DNA of 64,000 bases from Erodium maritimum. Lineage: Eukaryota; Streptophyta; Magnoliopsida; Geraniales; Geraniaceae. The translations under genes were made by a program, and so were the position numbers. The notes beneath the pieces were generated by a model that worked only from the letters and a program-made list of their open reading frames with translations, did not search any database and was not told the DNA's origin. The DNA is taken from NCBI GenBank assembly GCA_963921825.1, contig OY997589.1:75810523-75874522 (forward strand), written 5' to 3'. Numbering within the stretch: position 1 is the stretch's first letter; the number at the start of each line of letters is the position of its first letter. Positions 53,770-64,000 of the stretch are shown piece by piece.

Positions 53770-53855
53770 CAACGAGACTGTGTGAACGTAGCTGAGTTGC
53801 TATGCCGAGGATTGATGGTGTACGAGGTATCTTCGTAATCTATATATACATGCAC
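53770..53855 (-). promoter_or_regulatory. TATA box, leader exon and 5'-UTR donor of the ankyrin-PGG gene
   Basis: On the minus strand gtatatatagatt lies near 53850-53838. About 30 bases on, a leader of roughly 50 bases ends at a strong donor gtaagtatatg (53770). The likely acceptor is the taag just before the duplicated start region. This predicts a short untranslated first exon. Confidence 0.5.
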
Positions 53856-53859
53856 CGGA

Positions 53860-55916
53860 CTGCACCGTCTATTTCTGTTGTGGATCGTCTACTTTTACTT
53901 TCTTGGTTGTTGTCTTTGGTTGTGTCCTTATACTAGGTTGCGTTCTTTTTTGAGCTTTTGTGGTCTATATCTGGATCAGTTTGTATTCCTCTTTCACCCA
54001 TAAAAAAGTTTTAATTTAAATTTACTTTGCCGATAAAAAAATAGAAAAATAACATCCTCGTAGTGTATAGAAACACTAGAACCCATCAATAACACGTCGT
54101 CCAAGAGCGATGGGCTGCAACAACCGGTTTTGCAACGACTACAACGACGCCTACGTCGTGAAGGCATTACAAGAGTCGTTGCACGTACTGCGACAACACC
54201 AAAATAACGAACAATCGATGACTGCTACGGATACTCTTAACTCTTAAGATACACTTCATTTTGTAGGGTCGTTGTAATAACACTGTCAATATTTTAAACA
54301 TATCTTAAATAAACCACTTGAAAGATGTAAGTTTAGAAATTATCCCTCACAAATGGGATTGTGCAGTAAAGGTCAAGCTTTCCCGTCCATTTTCGGTTCC
54401 TGTTTTTATGGTATTAGGCTGTGTATATTTTGTCGAGTCAACTTGATTCCTTACATATAATAAATGACTTTGCCAGTTCCAGTTGACCAATATCCAAAAT
54501 ATATATTAGTAAACAAATTAATATTCTATAAAAATATGTTGAAGGCGCAAAATAATAAGGCGGACAAATTCGTTCCAGTCACGTGGGCCTAGTTACATAG
54601 ACGGATCCAAAAACTTAGTTTAGAGTATGCCACTTATAATAATAAAGTGTAAAATTAAATTAAAGTCGGTTTATGGAGTCCTAGAGTACGATTGGTCTTC
54701 CAAATGAAATAACTTTCTCATACAAACTCGGAAGATATCAAATCGAAAGAAATTCATATATCTACAATTTTAATATTTGAATTTCAGTAAGAAAAAAACA
54801 TTATATGAACTCATACACGTCATAAAAGTCAAATGGTCAACCATATACAGTCCAGTTCGCCGGCGGAGCGCTCTGGGCAAAACATACAACTAGTCATACT
54901 ACATGTACATGAGTTATGGAACAAACAGTTAGGGATACACCATTCGTCGGACATATGCATTTGAAGAACCTAAAAACCAAGACTTTTTTTTTTCAATTTT
55001 TGTACTGAACTTGATTTAAGTTCAATATTCACATTTTACAACTTTAAATATTATAATGAATAATAACATATATTAAGTTTAGAACAAAATTTGTTCAAAA
55101 TTGAAGTATTAAAATACAATACAAACATTAAAAATACACTTGTAAAAATGAAGAAACATATTTGCAAAAGACAAGGTTATCCTTCTTCAATTTTTAAAAT
55201 ATCAGGAAAACTCTACGATAAGAAATATATGAATACTATATAATCAAATATATTTATATTTTATATTATAATATAAACATAAATATTTAATCTAGTTCAA
55301 GCGTGATTGCATTCTCTTATCCATAGCGGATCCAGGAATTCTCGATAGAAAATACAACGTCTCTTATTAAAAAAAATTAAGTGCTAAGTTGTGTATAAAT
55401 ATTTGCATACCGAATACATGTGACTATATTCAAACACTATATTTAAATTTATTGTAATGTAGAAAACATATTAGACATCATTTCTTTTAAAACAAATGAG
55501 ACAAAGTTACATTATTTGCCCATGACTATAAATACTTATAGATGTTTACTACTAAATTACTACTAAATTGTTATGTTTCACATCTAACTTTTCGGGTACA
55601 ACCTACAAAAATGTGTGAATAAGATTATTAGATAGTGTTATAGAAATTTGGAGTTTTAAAAGAGCATTTTGAAGTAAAACGAGGTTTAACGTGCATCAGA
55701 TTTTCAAATGATCATAACTTCTTCATACGAACTCCGATTTAGGCCCGTAAAATATCAAATCGAAGATATCTGAAAGCTCTACAATTTAATGTAACTTTCT
55801 CGGGGCAGGGTATGCCGTGGCATACCCTAAACCCCCCTAAATCCGCCTCTGCCTAGCTAGCATCGTACATCTCACCTCATTCTCCAACTTCATTTCTTTA
55901 GCCCATTATACTAAGA
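53860..55916. other. Intergenic, nothing recognised
   Basis: AT-rich. 53880-54010 reads like a retroelement 3' end. 55800-55856 contains gggtatgccgtggcatacc, a short palindromic phrase often seen in plant repeats. No gene seen. Confidence 0.45.
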
Positions 55917-57440
55917 TTTTTTTTTCCAAACGAGTATATGGGTATTGTATTACTGTAAACCGTAAACTTTACAAGTTAGGGCATAACTATTCAGGATTTT
56001 AGATATTTGTCCCAGTCGATCGTAGTCCACCAGACGCTCATGGATCCGTATAAATAGTTTGATTCTGCTCGCAGATTTGAACTCAAGAGTTCCCCTTACC
56101 GACATTTCAAAAACAATAAACCTCAAGTATCTAAAACAAAACAACCAAAGACCTAAACGACCTAGGAATAAAGAGAAATGCAGATCTAAAATGACAAAGA
56201 TTAGTGCTTTGAATGCGGCTTTCCCGAGACTCCCCAGCACTGGTAGTCCCAGGTCTGTGGGTATAGGTCCCGGGGAGACCTTCCCACCCCCGCTGGGTCC
56301 TATCATTCTTCCCGCGGAGGGTCTATTCCCTCCATCTGTAATTTCTGGGCTCGCTTCAGAGCAACCTTCTTGTCTCTTTCTTCCTGACTACTGACTTCTT
56401 CATGTACCTCTTCCTCTTGTGGCTGCATTGTGTGTGGCCACACCACCGGTTTCGTTGACTCCCCCGACTCCTCAGCCTCAGGGTTTGCGCAGTACCAGTC
56501 CCCCTAGAGGGTTTGCCGAAAGTGTGACCTTCTCCACATTGTTGTCCCCATTTGCCCCAACCCTTTTTTTTTCGAGGCCGGGGTCCGATTGCCGGGTTGT
56601 ACTTTAGCAGACCTCTGAGGTACACTGGCAGATGATCCTGATTGTAACAAGGGTCTGAAACCCTAGCATTTTTCGGGCGACGTATCTTCTTCACCGTCGG
56701 TCGCGCTGTCGCCCCCACCTCGGAGTGGGGTACCCTAGGGGTCTACCATGCCGGGGATTGAGGAATCTCGTTCTGATGCTCCTTCCTGAGCTCGACTTGG
56801 GTGGTGACCGTCGGTGTGGTGCCTGGAATTGTTCCAGTCGGGACAACACCCTTCGACGAGGGAGCACTCGGTGCCTGCCACGCGATCATGGCCCTTGTTG
56901 GTTCGTAAACCCTAGCGGTGCCCCAACGTTCACTAGGGTCATTCGTGAGAGGTGGCGGGGGTCGTGCGTACTAGGGGTCGTGTTCCCGTCCTCTGTTCTG
57001 ATGTTCGATCAGGCCTGATCGATGGTACCTCCCAAACATGTCAGTGGTGATCGGTATGGTTTGATAGGGATGATGGTCTGGTATCCGGTATGGCTCGTAC
57101 ATGTTCCATGAAGGTGCCGGACGAGGGTACCATATTGGATCACGTCGGGAAGCAGAGAATGATCGGTGATGCAGGGAGTAGTGGAGGGGGAAGGATCATT
57201 GTAGTTGCCATTCTAGGGTTTGGCGTGTGGTGGGTCGTCGATGAAACGGGGCGGTTGGCCGCACAAAGGGGTAGGGGATCCATGGTTGATCGGAGTTCAT
57301 GATGATCAGATGAGGGGGAGCCGAGGATCGAGGGTCGGAATGGAGAAGTGGTTGTGGTGACGCCGGCGGATACAAAATTCAACCCTTTTAAGGTTCAAAA
57401 TACTAACCCTAGTAGGGTTCTCCGAGAGCAAAAAATTACT
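55917..57440 (-). mobile_element. Short non-LTR element of the shared 3'-tail family, copy 3
   Basis: The minus-strand unit ends in an A tract (plus strand 55917-55925) preceded by the family tail (actcgtttgg). The last coding phrase is GPIPTDLGLPVLGSLGKAAF (55950-56306), also present in copies 1 and 2. Proline-, arginine- and serine-rich frames lie at 56356-56718, and the probable N-terminus at 57140-57382 (TTTTSPFRPSILGSPSSDHH). tactaaga occurs at both ends (about 55909 and 57440), a possible short target duplication. DUF4283 and RT are not evident. Confidence 0.55.
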
Positions 57441-58110
57441 AAGAAAACTCAAACTTATCCATAATAATTTCGATATCTAAACAAATAGTGTGTCGGAAAA
57501 TTTAGATTTTAGAAATGAAATAACAGCAACTTAACAAGTTAAACAGGCGCTAACCCCTCTTCTCCTATGAAAGTTGAGGTTTTTCAGCGATTTCATGACG
57601 ACGGCATTTTCTTTCAAATCTGACAGCCTTCATGTATCAAGCGGTGAAGGATCGGAAGTACAGATGGTGAGCGTTTCTCCTCCTGCATCTCCATCCTCAC
57701 GTTCTTGTGAAGCAAATCGGCCTTCTATCCTCCTCTCATCGGTCTCTGGTGGGGAGGCGGTGCAAGGAAGGTCGGGCCTGACCTTCTTCATCAGCAGGAC
57801 GGAGGAAGCAAGATCTCAGATGACCCTCAGAGGAAAGGGCGGTCGGCGAAATCAGGGGAATATGATCGAGAGAGCGTGTGTTTTTTTTGCGGCGAACTCA
57901 GGCCGTAGGTCCTAGACCAGGTCATTGGAGGGCTGATCAAATCCTGAAGAAGTCTATTCTTTTGATGGGCGGCAGGTTGAGATTGTTCTTGCCAGTTCGT
58001 TTCAGTGGCCTTGGATTCATCAAGGTTCTTCAGTGGGGAAGGATCGCACAAGAGGAGGTCGGGACACATAGGAACGACGATGACACGTTGTCGGCCGAAC
58101 GTAGGGATAA
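57441..58110. other. Unassigned segment between two retroelements
   Basis: The plus-strand frame 57574-57915 and minus-strand frame 57827-58147 have no recognised domain. This segment replaces the reverse transcriptase expected after the LINE endonuclease at 58283-58987, so it may be foreign DNA joined by deletion or insertion. Confidence 0.4.
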
Positions 58111-58987
58111 AATTACAACTAACCACCCAAAAACATTGCAGTTCCAACTCTTATAGAAGATCTTTAGTGCCTTGAGTTTAAACCACAAAATATAGGTTGC
58201 AGACCCAAACACTTGAATAGAATCCCAGCATTCCTTTGTGTGAGATAAAAAGGATGGATGTTCAATCCATACAATGATGAATTTAAATGGTCTGGGACTC
58301 AGTCTTCCAAAGGGTTACAAAGTAAAATGGGGCAATGATCAGAGATTTCCCTTGGCTGGCAACTCTGTGAGAGACTGTTGAAAATAGACAGCAGTTGAGG
58401 AGAAACCAAAAATCTGTCAAGCCTAGAAGCCCTGGAACCAGTATCAAACCATGTATATCTACCTCCTGCAAGAATGAGATCAATGACCCCCATGTTGTCA
58501 AGGAAGCCTTGAAAGTCTCTGATGCTTGTAACTAAGTGGACTGTCCCATTTTTTCAGATGCATCTAGAGGAGGCACAATGAAAGGAGAAGTGAAATTTAA
58601 TGCTTTGTGACAAATATATGTCCACAGGAAAGCTCTAGCAACCACAACATAAGGAGCATATACATTAACAATGGTGAGACAAAAATTCAAAGATTTGAAA
58701 CAACCAGACCAATACAGGGCATGATCATCAATAAGTGAAGACTGTAAATCAAAAATCTCCTTATTCCAAATAGTCAAAAAACCTCCTGAATTACCAATGG
58801 CAGGGAAGGAAATCAATTCCCAGTCTTGGGAGAAACCAGACCTAACAAAGAAGTAATCTGGAACACTCTTTAGTTTAGTCTCTTGTAATAGCACCATTGC
58901 CAACTGTAACTTGTAACACACGTTCCTCAAAGCCTTCCTCTTCTGTCTAGAGGAGGCACCTCTCATGTTCCATGAGAGGATTCTCAT
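58030..58987 (-). pseudogene. LINE ORF2 apurinic endonuclease domain, broken
   Basis: The frame 58532-58987 carries MRILSWNMRG, then LLQETKLKSV and NSGGFLTIWNKEIFD, and TIVNVYAPYVVVARAFLW: the N-terminal endonuclease motifs with catalytic N and E present. The G-D-F-N block expected next cannot be read. A shifted frame (58299-58493) then gives GGRYTWFDTGSRASRLDRFL and REISDHCPILL, containing the final S-D-H motif. The endonuclease nicks target DNA for retrotransposition; this copy is interrupted. The linker toward RT is at 58030-58212. Confidence 0.88.
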
Positions 58988-60771
58988 GGAGAAGATAACC
59001 TCTGAGTAGGGAGAGAACTTACAACTGTTCCCTCCACCAAACCCTCTTCTAATTCCTCAAGATCACAGTAATTATCATCCGAGTCTGCTTCCAATTCCAC
59101 TGTTTGATTGACTTCGTTTTCTAGGTTATCAAAGTGCTCAACCACTAACTCATCAGCAATGTAGGCTTTCAATGCTAATGCTATATAGTAATCCAAAGTA
59201 CCAGCTCCCCCACGATTGAAGCTTTGATGGTTCTTCTTAACTTCAGTGTCCACTGCAGACCCACAAACGCTTGGAAGCTGCACCTTTGCTCTTGACCTGG
59301 TGTTGTATGCTACAAACTTTTCTTTCTTCTTTCTATTAATTTTGCCCCTCAAAAGAGTGTTTTGACCTGGCACATTAGCACTAATTGGAGTAGAATTTGA
59401 AATAACCCTTCCCTCCAAAAATGCATTTATGATAGTTGGAGTCTGCACATTGGGCCCCAAATCCTTAGCTAAAGGTGTACTTTGATTTGTTTCATTAATG
59501 TGGGCAGCTTCCAACACAAGTTCTAGTCTTTGTTGCCCCACCACAGACCCGACATTCCCAGCTAAGATGACAGTTCCAAATCCGGCGCTGGAACAGTTGC
59601 AAGAATCACAGAGCCTTCATCATCAAACGAATCCGAAGCAATGAGAACCTCTTTGAAGGAAATAGGGTGCCTTTAAATATAGGAGAGATCACAGTTGAGT
59701 TCAATGATTTTCCTTTAATCAACAGAGGAAAATCCAAATCACGATCCTCCACTACTTGGGTCTCCAGTACAAGATCATAATAAGGTTGACATCTTCAATA
59801 ACCAGGCCATTTAATTCAGTTGGTTTGGTAGTGGTAGCTTCTTTAGTAAGAGAGATGTTGAACTCAGAGGGCAAAGGATCTTCTGATTTATTTGACTCTG
59901 AAGAGGATGAGGAAGCTCCAAAGGAATTTAAGTTATAATGACTGGTAGGTACCACTGAAATGTCGACAAAAGAAGCCAAGAATTTAAAGTTCTGGACTTC
60001 AAACATTAACTCAGCATCTTTACAAACCTTCAGGTACTCTTGTGAGTGAATGAGTACAAATGCAACTTCAAAGTTCGTTTCCAAAATAGAAGTTGGGTGA
60101 GCACAGACGAAAGTCCCCAAACCAACTGTAGCAGCCTCAAAGGATTCTTTGCACCAACCCAAAATGGGTACGCCATGAAGTGCAACCCAAGTAAATTTCC
60201 CTCCATGAAGACTGAGATGATTTTTTTCTGTCATCAAGAGCATCCAATAACTTAACCAGCAATTACCTTGAAGAAGAGCTTCCTTCTCCACCTTTTGGGC
60301 TGGAAAGTACACTAAGACCACTCTATTTCCCAGTGATCTAACAATTATGTCCACTCATTTTTCAAGCTTAATCTCCTCTATAATCTCCTCCGGAGAGTGA
60401 TTCTTATGTAGCAAAGCCAGATGCCCACGATTAACCCACTCCCGGTGAGCTTCCACTACTGAGCCCTGAAAATGAACAAGTTGCGTTTCCTTAACCAATG
60501 GTTCCTCCGGCCTACGGGGGAAGGAGCTTCTGATTGCTCTGTTCTCCGAGTTTCGACTCCATGCTCTTGCCACAAAGAGCTTAAACCCTTTCAGCACGAA
60601 ACCATTGAACACCTCCAAACCTTTACGTGCCCCTTTCATCGATTTGAAAGTGACAAATCCAAACCACTTCCCTTTCAGATTGGGCCTTGTCGGAGTCTCA
60701 GCCTTGCTAATCTCATCGCACTCCAAAAACAAGTTTCTCAACCAAATATTGGAGGATCGAAAAACATCATA
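58111..60771 (-). mobile_element. LINE with RRM-like ORF1 and endonuclease, RT missing, cut by a copia LTR
   Basis: On the minus strand, ORF1 (60771-58984) leads directly into ORF2, which starts MRILSWNMRGASSRQKRK at 58987. After the endonuclease and the linker (KLKALKIFYKSWNCNVFG, about 58180-58130) homology stops, and no RT follows. The 5' part of ORF1 is interrupted at 60771 by the LTR of the copia element to the right. Stops and frameshifts occur in both ORFs. L1-type plant LINE. Confidence 0.88.
58984..60771 (-). pseudogene. LINE ORF1 (RRM-like and DUF4283-like), broken
   Basis: Minus strand from 60771: VFRSSNIWLRNLFLECDEIS, KGKWFGFVTFKSMKGARKGL and GFVLKGFKLFVARAWSRN form an RRM-like fold with an RNP1-type K-x-F-G-F-V-x-F. 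A TGA at about 60357 (after EEIKLEK) interrupts, and the same frame continues with VDIIVRSLGNRVVLVYFPAQ, FTWVALHGVPILGWCKESFE and ETNFEVAFVLIHSQ, a DUF4283-like region. A further frame (58984-59544) holds the C-terminal part. ORF1 binds the element RNA. The first residues of ORF1 lie beyond the copia insertion, outside the window. Confidence 0.82.
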
Positions 60772-61130
60772 TGTTCGCAGCGGAATAAAAGGATTCGATC
60801 CAAAACGATCTATTTGCATTTGAATCAATGATAAAATTAATAGGTTTTCTTACTTGATATGTAGAACAAATCCGATATAGCTCCGAAAGTACGAAGCCTC
60901 TAGTGTATCCACACCGAGCAACGATTTGATGCTTTCAACCTTTGAGATGACAATGGAGGAAGAACGATTCTTCATTGTTGATTTTGGGAGAGAAGAGAAA
61001 AAGGAGGCTACAAGAGAATAAGATGATTCATCTTTTCTAAACCTATTTTTCACTTAATATACTATTAAGTTTATTGGGCCTAAGACTCAATTGGGCTTTA
61101 AACCCAATTGGGCCTAGGGTAAACCCAACA
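60772..61130 (-). mobile_element. 3' LTR of a Ty1/copia element (359 bp), inserted in LINE ORF1
   Basis: On the plus strand it runs from TGTTCGCAGCGG to AAACCCAACA, that is TGTTGGGTTT...CTGCGAACA on the minus strand, with TG/CA termini. A purine tract abuts its right side, and the pol gene of the same element lies further right on the minus strand, so this is the 3' LTR. The left flank is LINE ORF1 sequence. The other end is outside the window. Confidence 0.9.
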
Positions 61131-61141
61131 ATCTCCCACTT
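61131..61141 (-). other. Polypurine tract of the copia element
   Basis: The minus strand reads AAGTGGGAGAT directly before TGTTGGG, the common 3' junction of plant copia elements. Confidence 0.85.
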
Positions 61142-62231
61142 GACCTAGATCCAATCCGTCAAGAACTCCAATATTTATTATATTCCTGTGTTAGCAGAAG
61201 GTATAACAAATATGTCATTTAGATCATTTCAATAAATTATCTCATAATAAATTAAATGATCTTAAACATCAAACGACACTCGTAAGTGTGTGACCACATA
61301 GGTTCAACGCTAAACCGGTAGTAATTAATCTCATTAACTACTAATCGAGGTTGGCGTCTAACAACACTCCCCAACGGCCGGATACCGTGAATATCAATAT
61401 CCAATAAAGACGAATCTGGTTTAAGGATGATGAATTGTTTTCCTTCCATCCTTCCAACTCCGGATTATCCTAGGGTATGGTTTGACTGTCAACCACTATG
61501 TTTCATGTTGATCGTTACTGGTTGTTGAAGTTCTTTAAGAAACTCCTTTCTTAAATCATTCTTCTGCCTTGGCCAAAGATCTTTTCCAACCATAACATTC
61601 ATAACAACATAGAGTTCAAACTCATTACCTTGAGTTGATGGATCCCCTCTTGACTCGCCATTGATTATATAGGTACTCAATTATACCCAATGACCTTTCA
61701 ACTAGCATTTTTACACACTAGGTGTTCGGTATCAAAGTATAACAAGCATTCTATTAACCACTATGGTGATCTCAGGTCAAAGGATAAAACAATATACATT
61801 TTCTCCTTAAGAAAATTTCCACATTGACAGTATAGGTAAAATCAACCATTTGGAAATCTCACTTTTGGTCAGTTCAATGATCATATCCACTATATGTATC
61901 ATCTATATTATAACTTAATGAATGACATCCATTAATACTCATCAAATGAGTACTGTTATACATATGTTGGTCTATCCGGATCACCTTAATCCCAGTAGGA
62001 TGATCCTATGACCAAGAACACATTTAGATCAAACTCTATAATACTTGACTCTCATTATCATAATCCCTATTATGATGACAAATATATCAGTTTAATCAAG
62101 GACTTATCATATCCAATGTCAATAAACATTCATATATGATAGCAGTAAAAGCCATTATATTAGTCAGCACTAATAAGAAAAACACGATATGAAATGTGCT
62201 AAAATAATGTTTCATGAAGATTAACATTTGA
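61142..62231 (-). other. Copia 3' noncoding region
   Basis: About 1.1 kb between the end of the RNase H remnant and the polypurine tract. AT-rich, only short frames (such as 61252-61449) without known domains. This is long for a copia element. Confidence 0.6.
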
Positions 62232-62937
62232 CTAGAGGCAAACATTCATGAATTTCAATCCTATATTCCACTTGTGCTTGTCAAACTCTTTTGAACCAAG
62301 CACCTTAGTGAAAGGACCTGCATCGTTTTCCTTTTCTTCCAACTTCAGAATTTGAACGTCTCCACGTTCAACTATTTCTATAATCAGAAGAAACTTCCGA
62401 AGAACGTGATTGGATTTCTGGTGTGCTCTTGGCTCCTTGGCTTGTGCAATAACGGTCGTATTGTCACATAATAAAGGAACACTTTCCTTTACTGAAGGAA
62501 CCACACCAAACTCAGTTAAGAACTTCTTTATCCATACACCTTCCTCAGCAGCATCACATGCAGCTATGTATTCTGCTTCGGTTACTGAATTAGCTACGAT
62601 AGCTTGTTTGGAACTCTTCCAAATTTCTGTTCCACCATTCAAGGTAAATCATAACCAGAATTAGATTTGCTATCATCCTTATCTGATGCAACACTTGCAT
62701 TGATGTGGCTTAACAATTTAAGCTCATTATCTCCATACATGAGGAATTGGTCTTTAGTTCTTCCCGAGCACTTAAGAGTAATTTTAACAACTTTCCAATG
62801 CTCCTCACCCGGATTTCCTTGGTACCTACTTGCTACTTCTAGCGTATAGGCAACATCCGGTCTCGTACATGTCATGTTATACATGATAGCTCCTATTGTG
62901 TTAATATATGGGTATATACTCATGCGTTCTCTTTCCT
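62232..62937 (-). pseudogene. Copia RNase H remnant
   Basis: The frames 62639-62923 and 62232-62642 give IYPYINTIGAIMYNMTCTRP, DVAYTLEVASRYQGNPGEEH and then WKSSKQAIVANSVTEAEYIA, CDAAEEGVWIKKFLTEFG, PLLCDNTTVIAQAKEPRAHQ and SNHVLRKFLL, the ordered motifs of copia RNase H including the T-E-A-E-Y and D-N blocks. A frame change near 62640 and a stop near 62938 split it from itself and from the RT. RNase H degrades the RNA strand during reverse transcription. Confidence 0.9.
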
Positions 62938-63666
62938 CTAGGGTCTTAGGATTATCCTAGAAAGAGAAACTTCAGTTCCAATAGGTAAGTACCCCTTTTG
63001 GGAGTTATCCATGTGATACTTTCTTAAGATAGTATCAATGTACATAGATAAGGAGATCTCAAGCAACTTCCATAATCTATCTCTATAGACCTTGATTCCA
63101 AGAATATAAGTTGCTTCTCCCACATCTATCATGAAGAACTTTTCAGATATCCAAATCTTTGTTTCTTGCATGGCTGACACATCATTTCCTATTAGGAATA
63201 TGTCATCTACATACAACTCTAGGAAAATAATAACGCTCCCACTAACCTTCTTGTACACACATGACTCCTCTTCACAACGCACAAAATCAAACTTTTCGAT
63301 TGTCGTGTGAAAACGAATTTTCCAACTATGAGAAGCTTTCTTTAATCCATAAATGGATCGTTGTAGCTTACATACTTTACTAGGAGCAGATGACAATGTG
63401 AAACCTTCAGGTTGAGTCATATAGACATCTTCCTTGAGCTCGCCATTAATGAAAGCCATTTTCACATCCATTTGTCAAATCTCATAATCATAGTATGCAA
63501 TAATAGCAAGCAAAATCCGAATAGATTTGAGTATTGCTACAGGGGAGAACGTTTCTTCATAATCAATACCTTCCTTTTGATTATACCCCTTAGCAACCAG
63601 ACGGGCTTTAAAGGTTTCAACCTTACCCTGCTCCAATCTTTCTCTTAAAACCCTATTTAAACCCAA
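62938..63666 (-). pseudogene. Copia reverse transcriptase, broken
   Basis: The frame 63475-63666 has [20 protein letters not shown] and [20 protein letters not shown], the opening RT block. A TGA at about 63472 then interrupts, and the same frame runs on with QMDVKMAFINGELKEDVYMT, SKVCKLQRSIYGLKKASHSW and IIFLELYVDDIFLIGND, with the catalytic YVDD intact. After VSLSRIILRP a stop occurs at 62938. The RT is nearly complete apart from these nonsense codons, so the element is fairly young but defective. Confidence 0.92.
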
Positions 63667-64000
63667 TAGGTTTTAAGTCCTTAGAGTCATCAACTAAAGT
63701 CCATACTTTATTGATTTTCATTGACTCCATTTCGGATCCCATGGCAGCAAGCCATTTCTCATGGTCTGGACATAGCCATCGCCTCTTGAAAACACTTATG
63801 ATCGTCTTTAATAATAAGGTCATCATCAATATGATTGTCCTCATTATCGTACACTAATAGATTAATCCTATTTTGTGCACGACGTTCTCTAATTGATCTT
63901 CTAGGAGGCTCTTGTACTTCTTGATTCTATTTTTACCCTTGTTCCTGATTTGGTTCATTAACCAAATCATTTACCTCAACGTTTGAGGTTGAAACCCTCG
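63653..64000 (-). pseudogene. Copia pol, integrase-RT linker (partial, runs off the window)
   Basis: The minus-strand frame 63653-63844 carries HEKWLAAMGSEMESMKINKV, then [14 protein letters not shown], the standard text preceding copia RT. It is out of frame with the RT segment. The remainder to the right edge is the variable linker after integrase and continues outside. Confidence 0.85.

Noticed and set aside
56059-56394. Plus-strand ORF of 111 codons
   Set aside because: It is antisense to the minus-strand retroelement at 55917-57440 and shows no domain.

Overview
The window is nuclear DNA from a flowering plant, most likely a eudicot. It is AT-rich, its genes have GT-AG introns, and it holds plant-specific families: class II trehalose-6-phosphate synthase, ankyrin-PGG protein and PIF/Harbinger transposons. 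It looks like a gene-poor region dominated by nested transposable elements. I cannot name the species.

Layout. 1-9716 is a nested stack: the 3' end and 3.16-kb LTR of a Ty3/gypsy chromovirus sit in the RNase H region of a decayed minus-strand Ty1/copia element. That copia's 5' LTR region is split by a Mutator-like element with a 9-bp target duplication, which itself holds a (TA)n-targeted MITE. 9.7-31.7 kb is retroelement debris: several DUF4283/zinc-knuckle (LINE ORF1-type) remnants, a 5'-truncated LINE ORF2 with a 17-bp target duplication (21.6-24.7 kb), two short elements sharing a 3' tail, and a large fold-back element whose arms carry tRNA-like Pol III boxes (27.8-28.9 kb).

32.0-37.5 kb is the one clearly intact host gene: a three-exon class II TPS/TPP gene (TPS9/TPS10 type, 855 residues) with a TATA box, G-boxes and an apparent 5'-UTR intron. 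37.6-44.7 kb holds an LTR-retrotransposon remnant, a LINE-type remnant and two PIF/Harbinger elements with TTA duplications. One carries two SANT/Myb-like ORF1 genes and no transposase; the other carries only an internally deleted transposase. 45.99-49.37 kb is a minus-strand solo LTR (3.38 kb, TSD TGTAT).

50.0-53.8 kb is the second host gene, on the minus strand: an ankyrin-PGG membrane-protein gene with a gag-like (UBN2/DUF4219-type) first exon. Exon 2 is broken by a 1-bp deletion, a 38-bp tandem duplication and a later stop, so it is probably a pseudogene. An intron holds the second copy of the (TA)n-targeted MITE. 55.9-64.0 kb is again nested retroelements: a short DUF4283-type element, then a LINE with RRM-like ORF1 and endonuclease whose ORF1 is cut by the 359-bp LTR of a minus-strand Ty1/copia element running off the right edge.

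The two host genes show no functional link. I found no operon, CRISPR array or confident RNA gene. The most notable structures are the Pol III-box fold-back element, the split PIF/Harbinger pair, the MITE family landing in TA microsatellites, and the micro-duplications in the gag-ankyrin-PGG gene.
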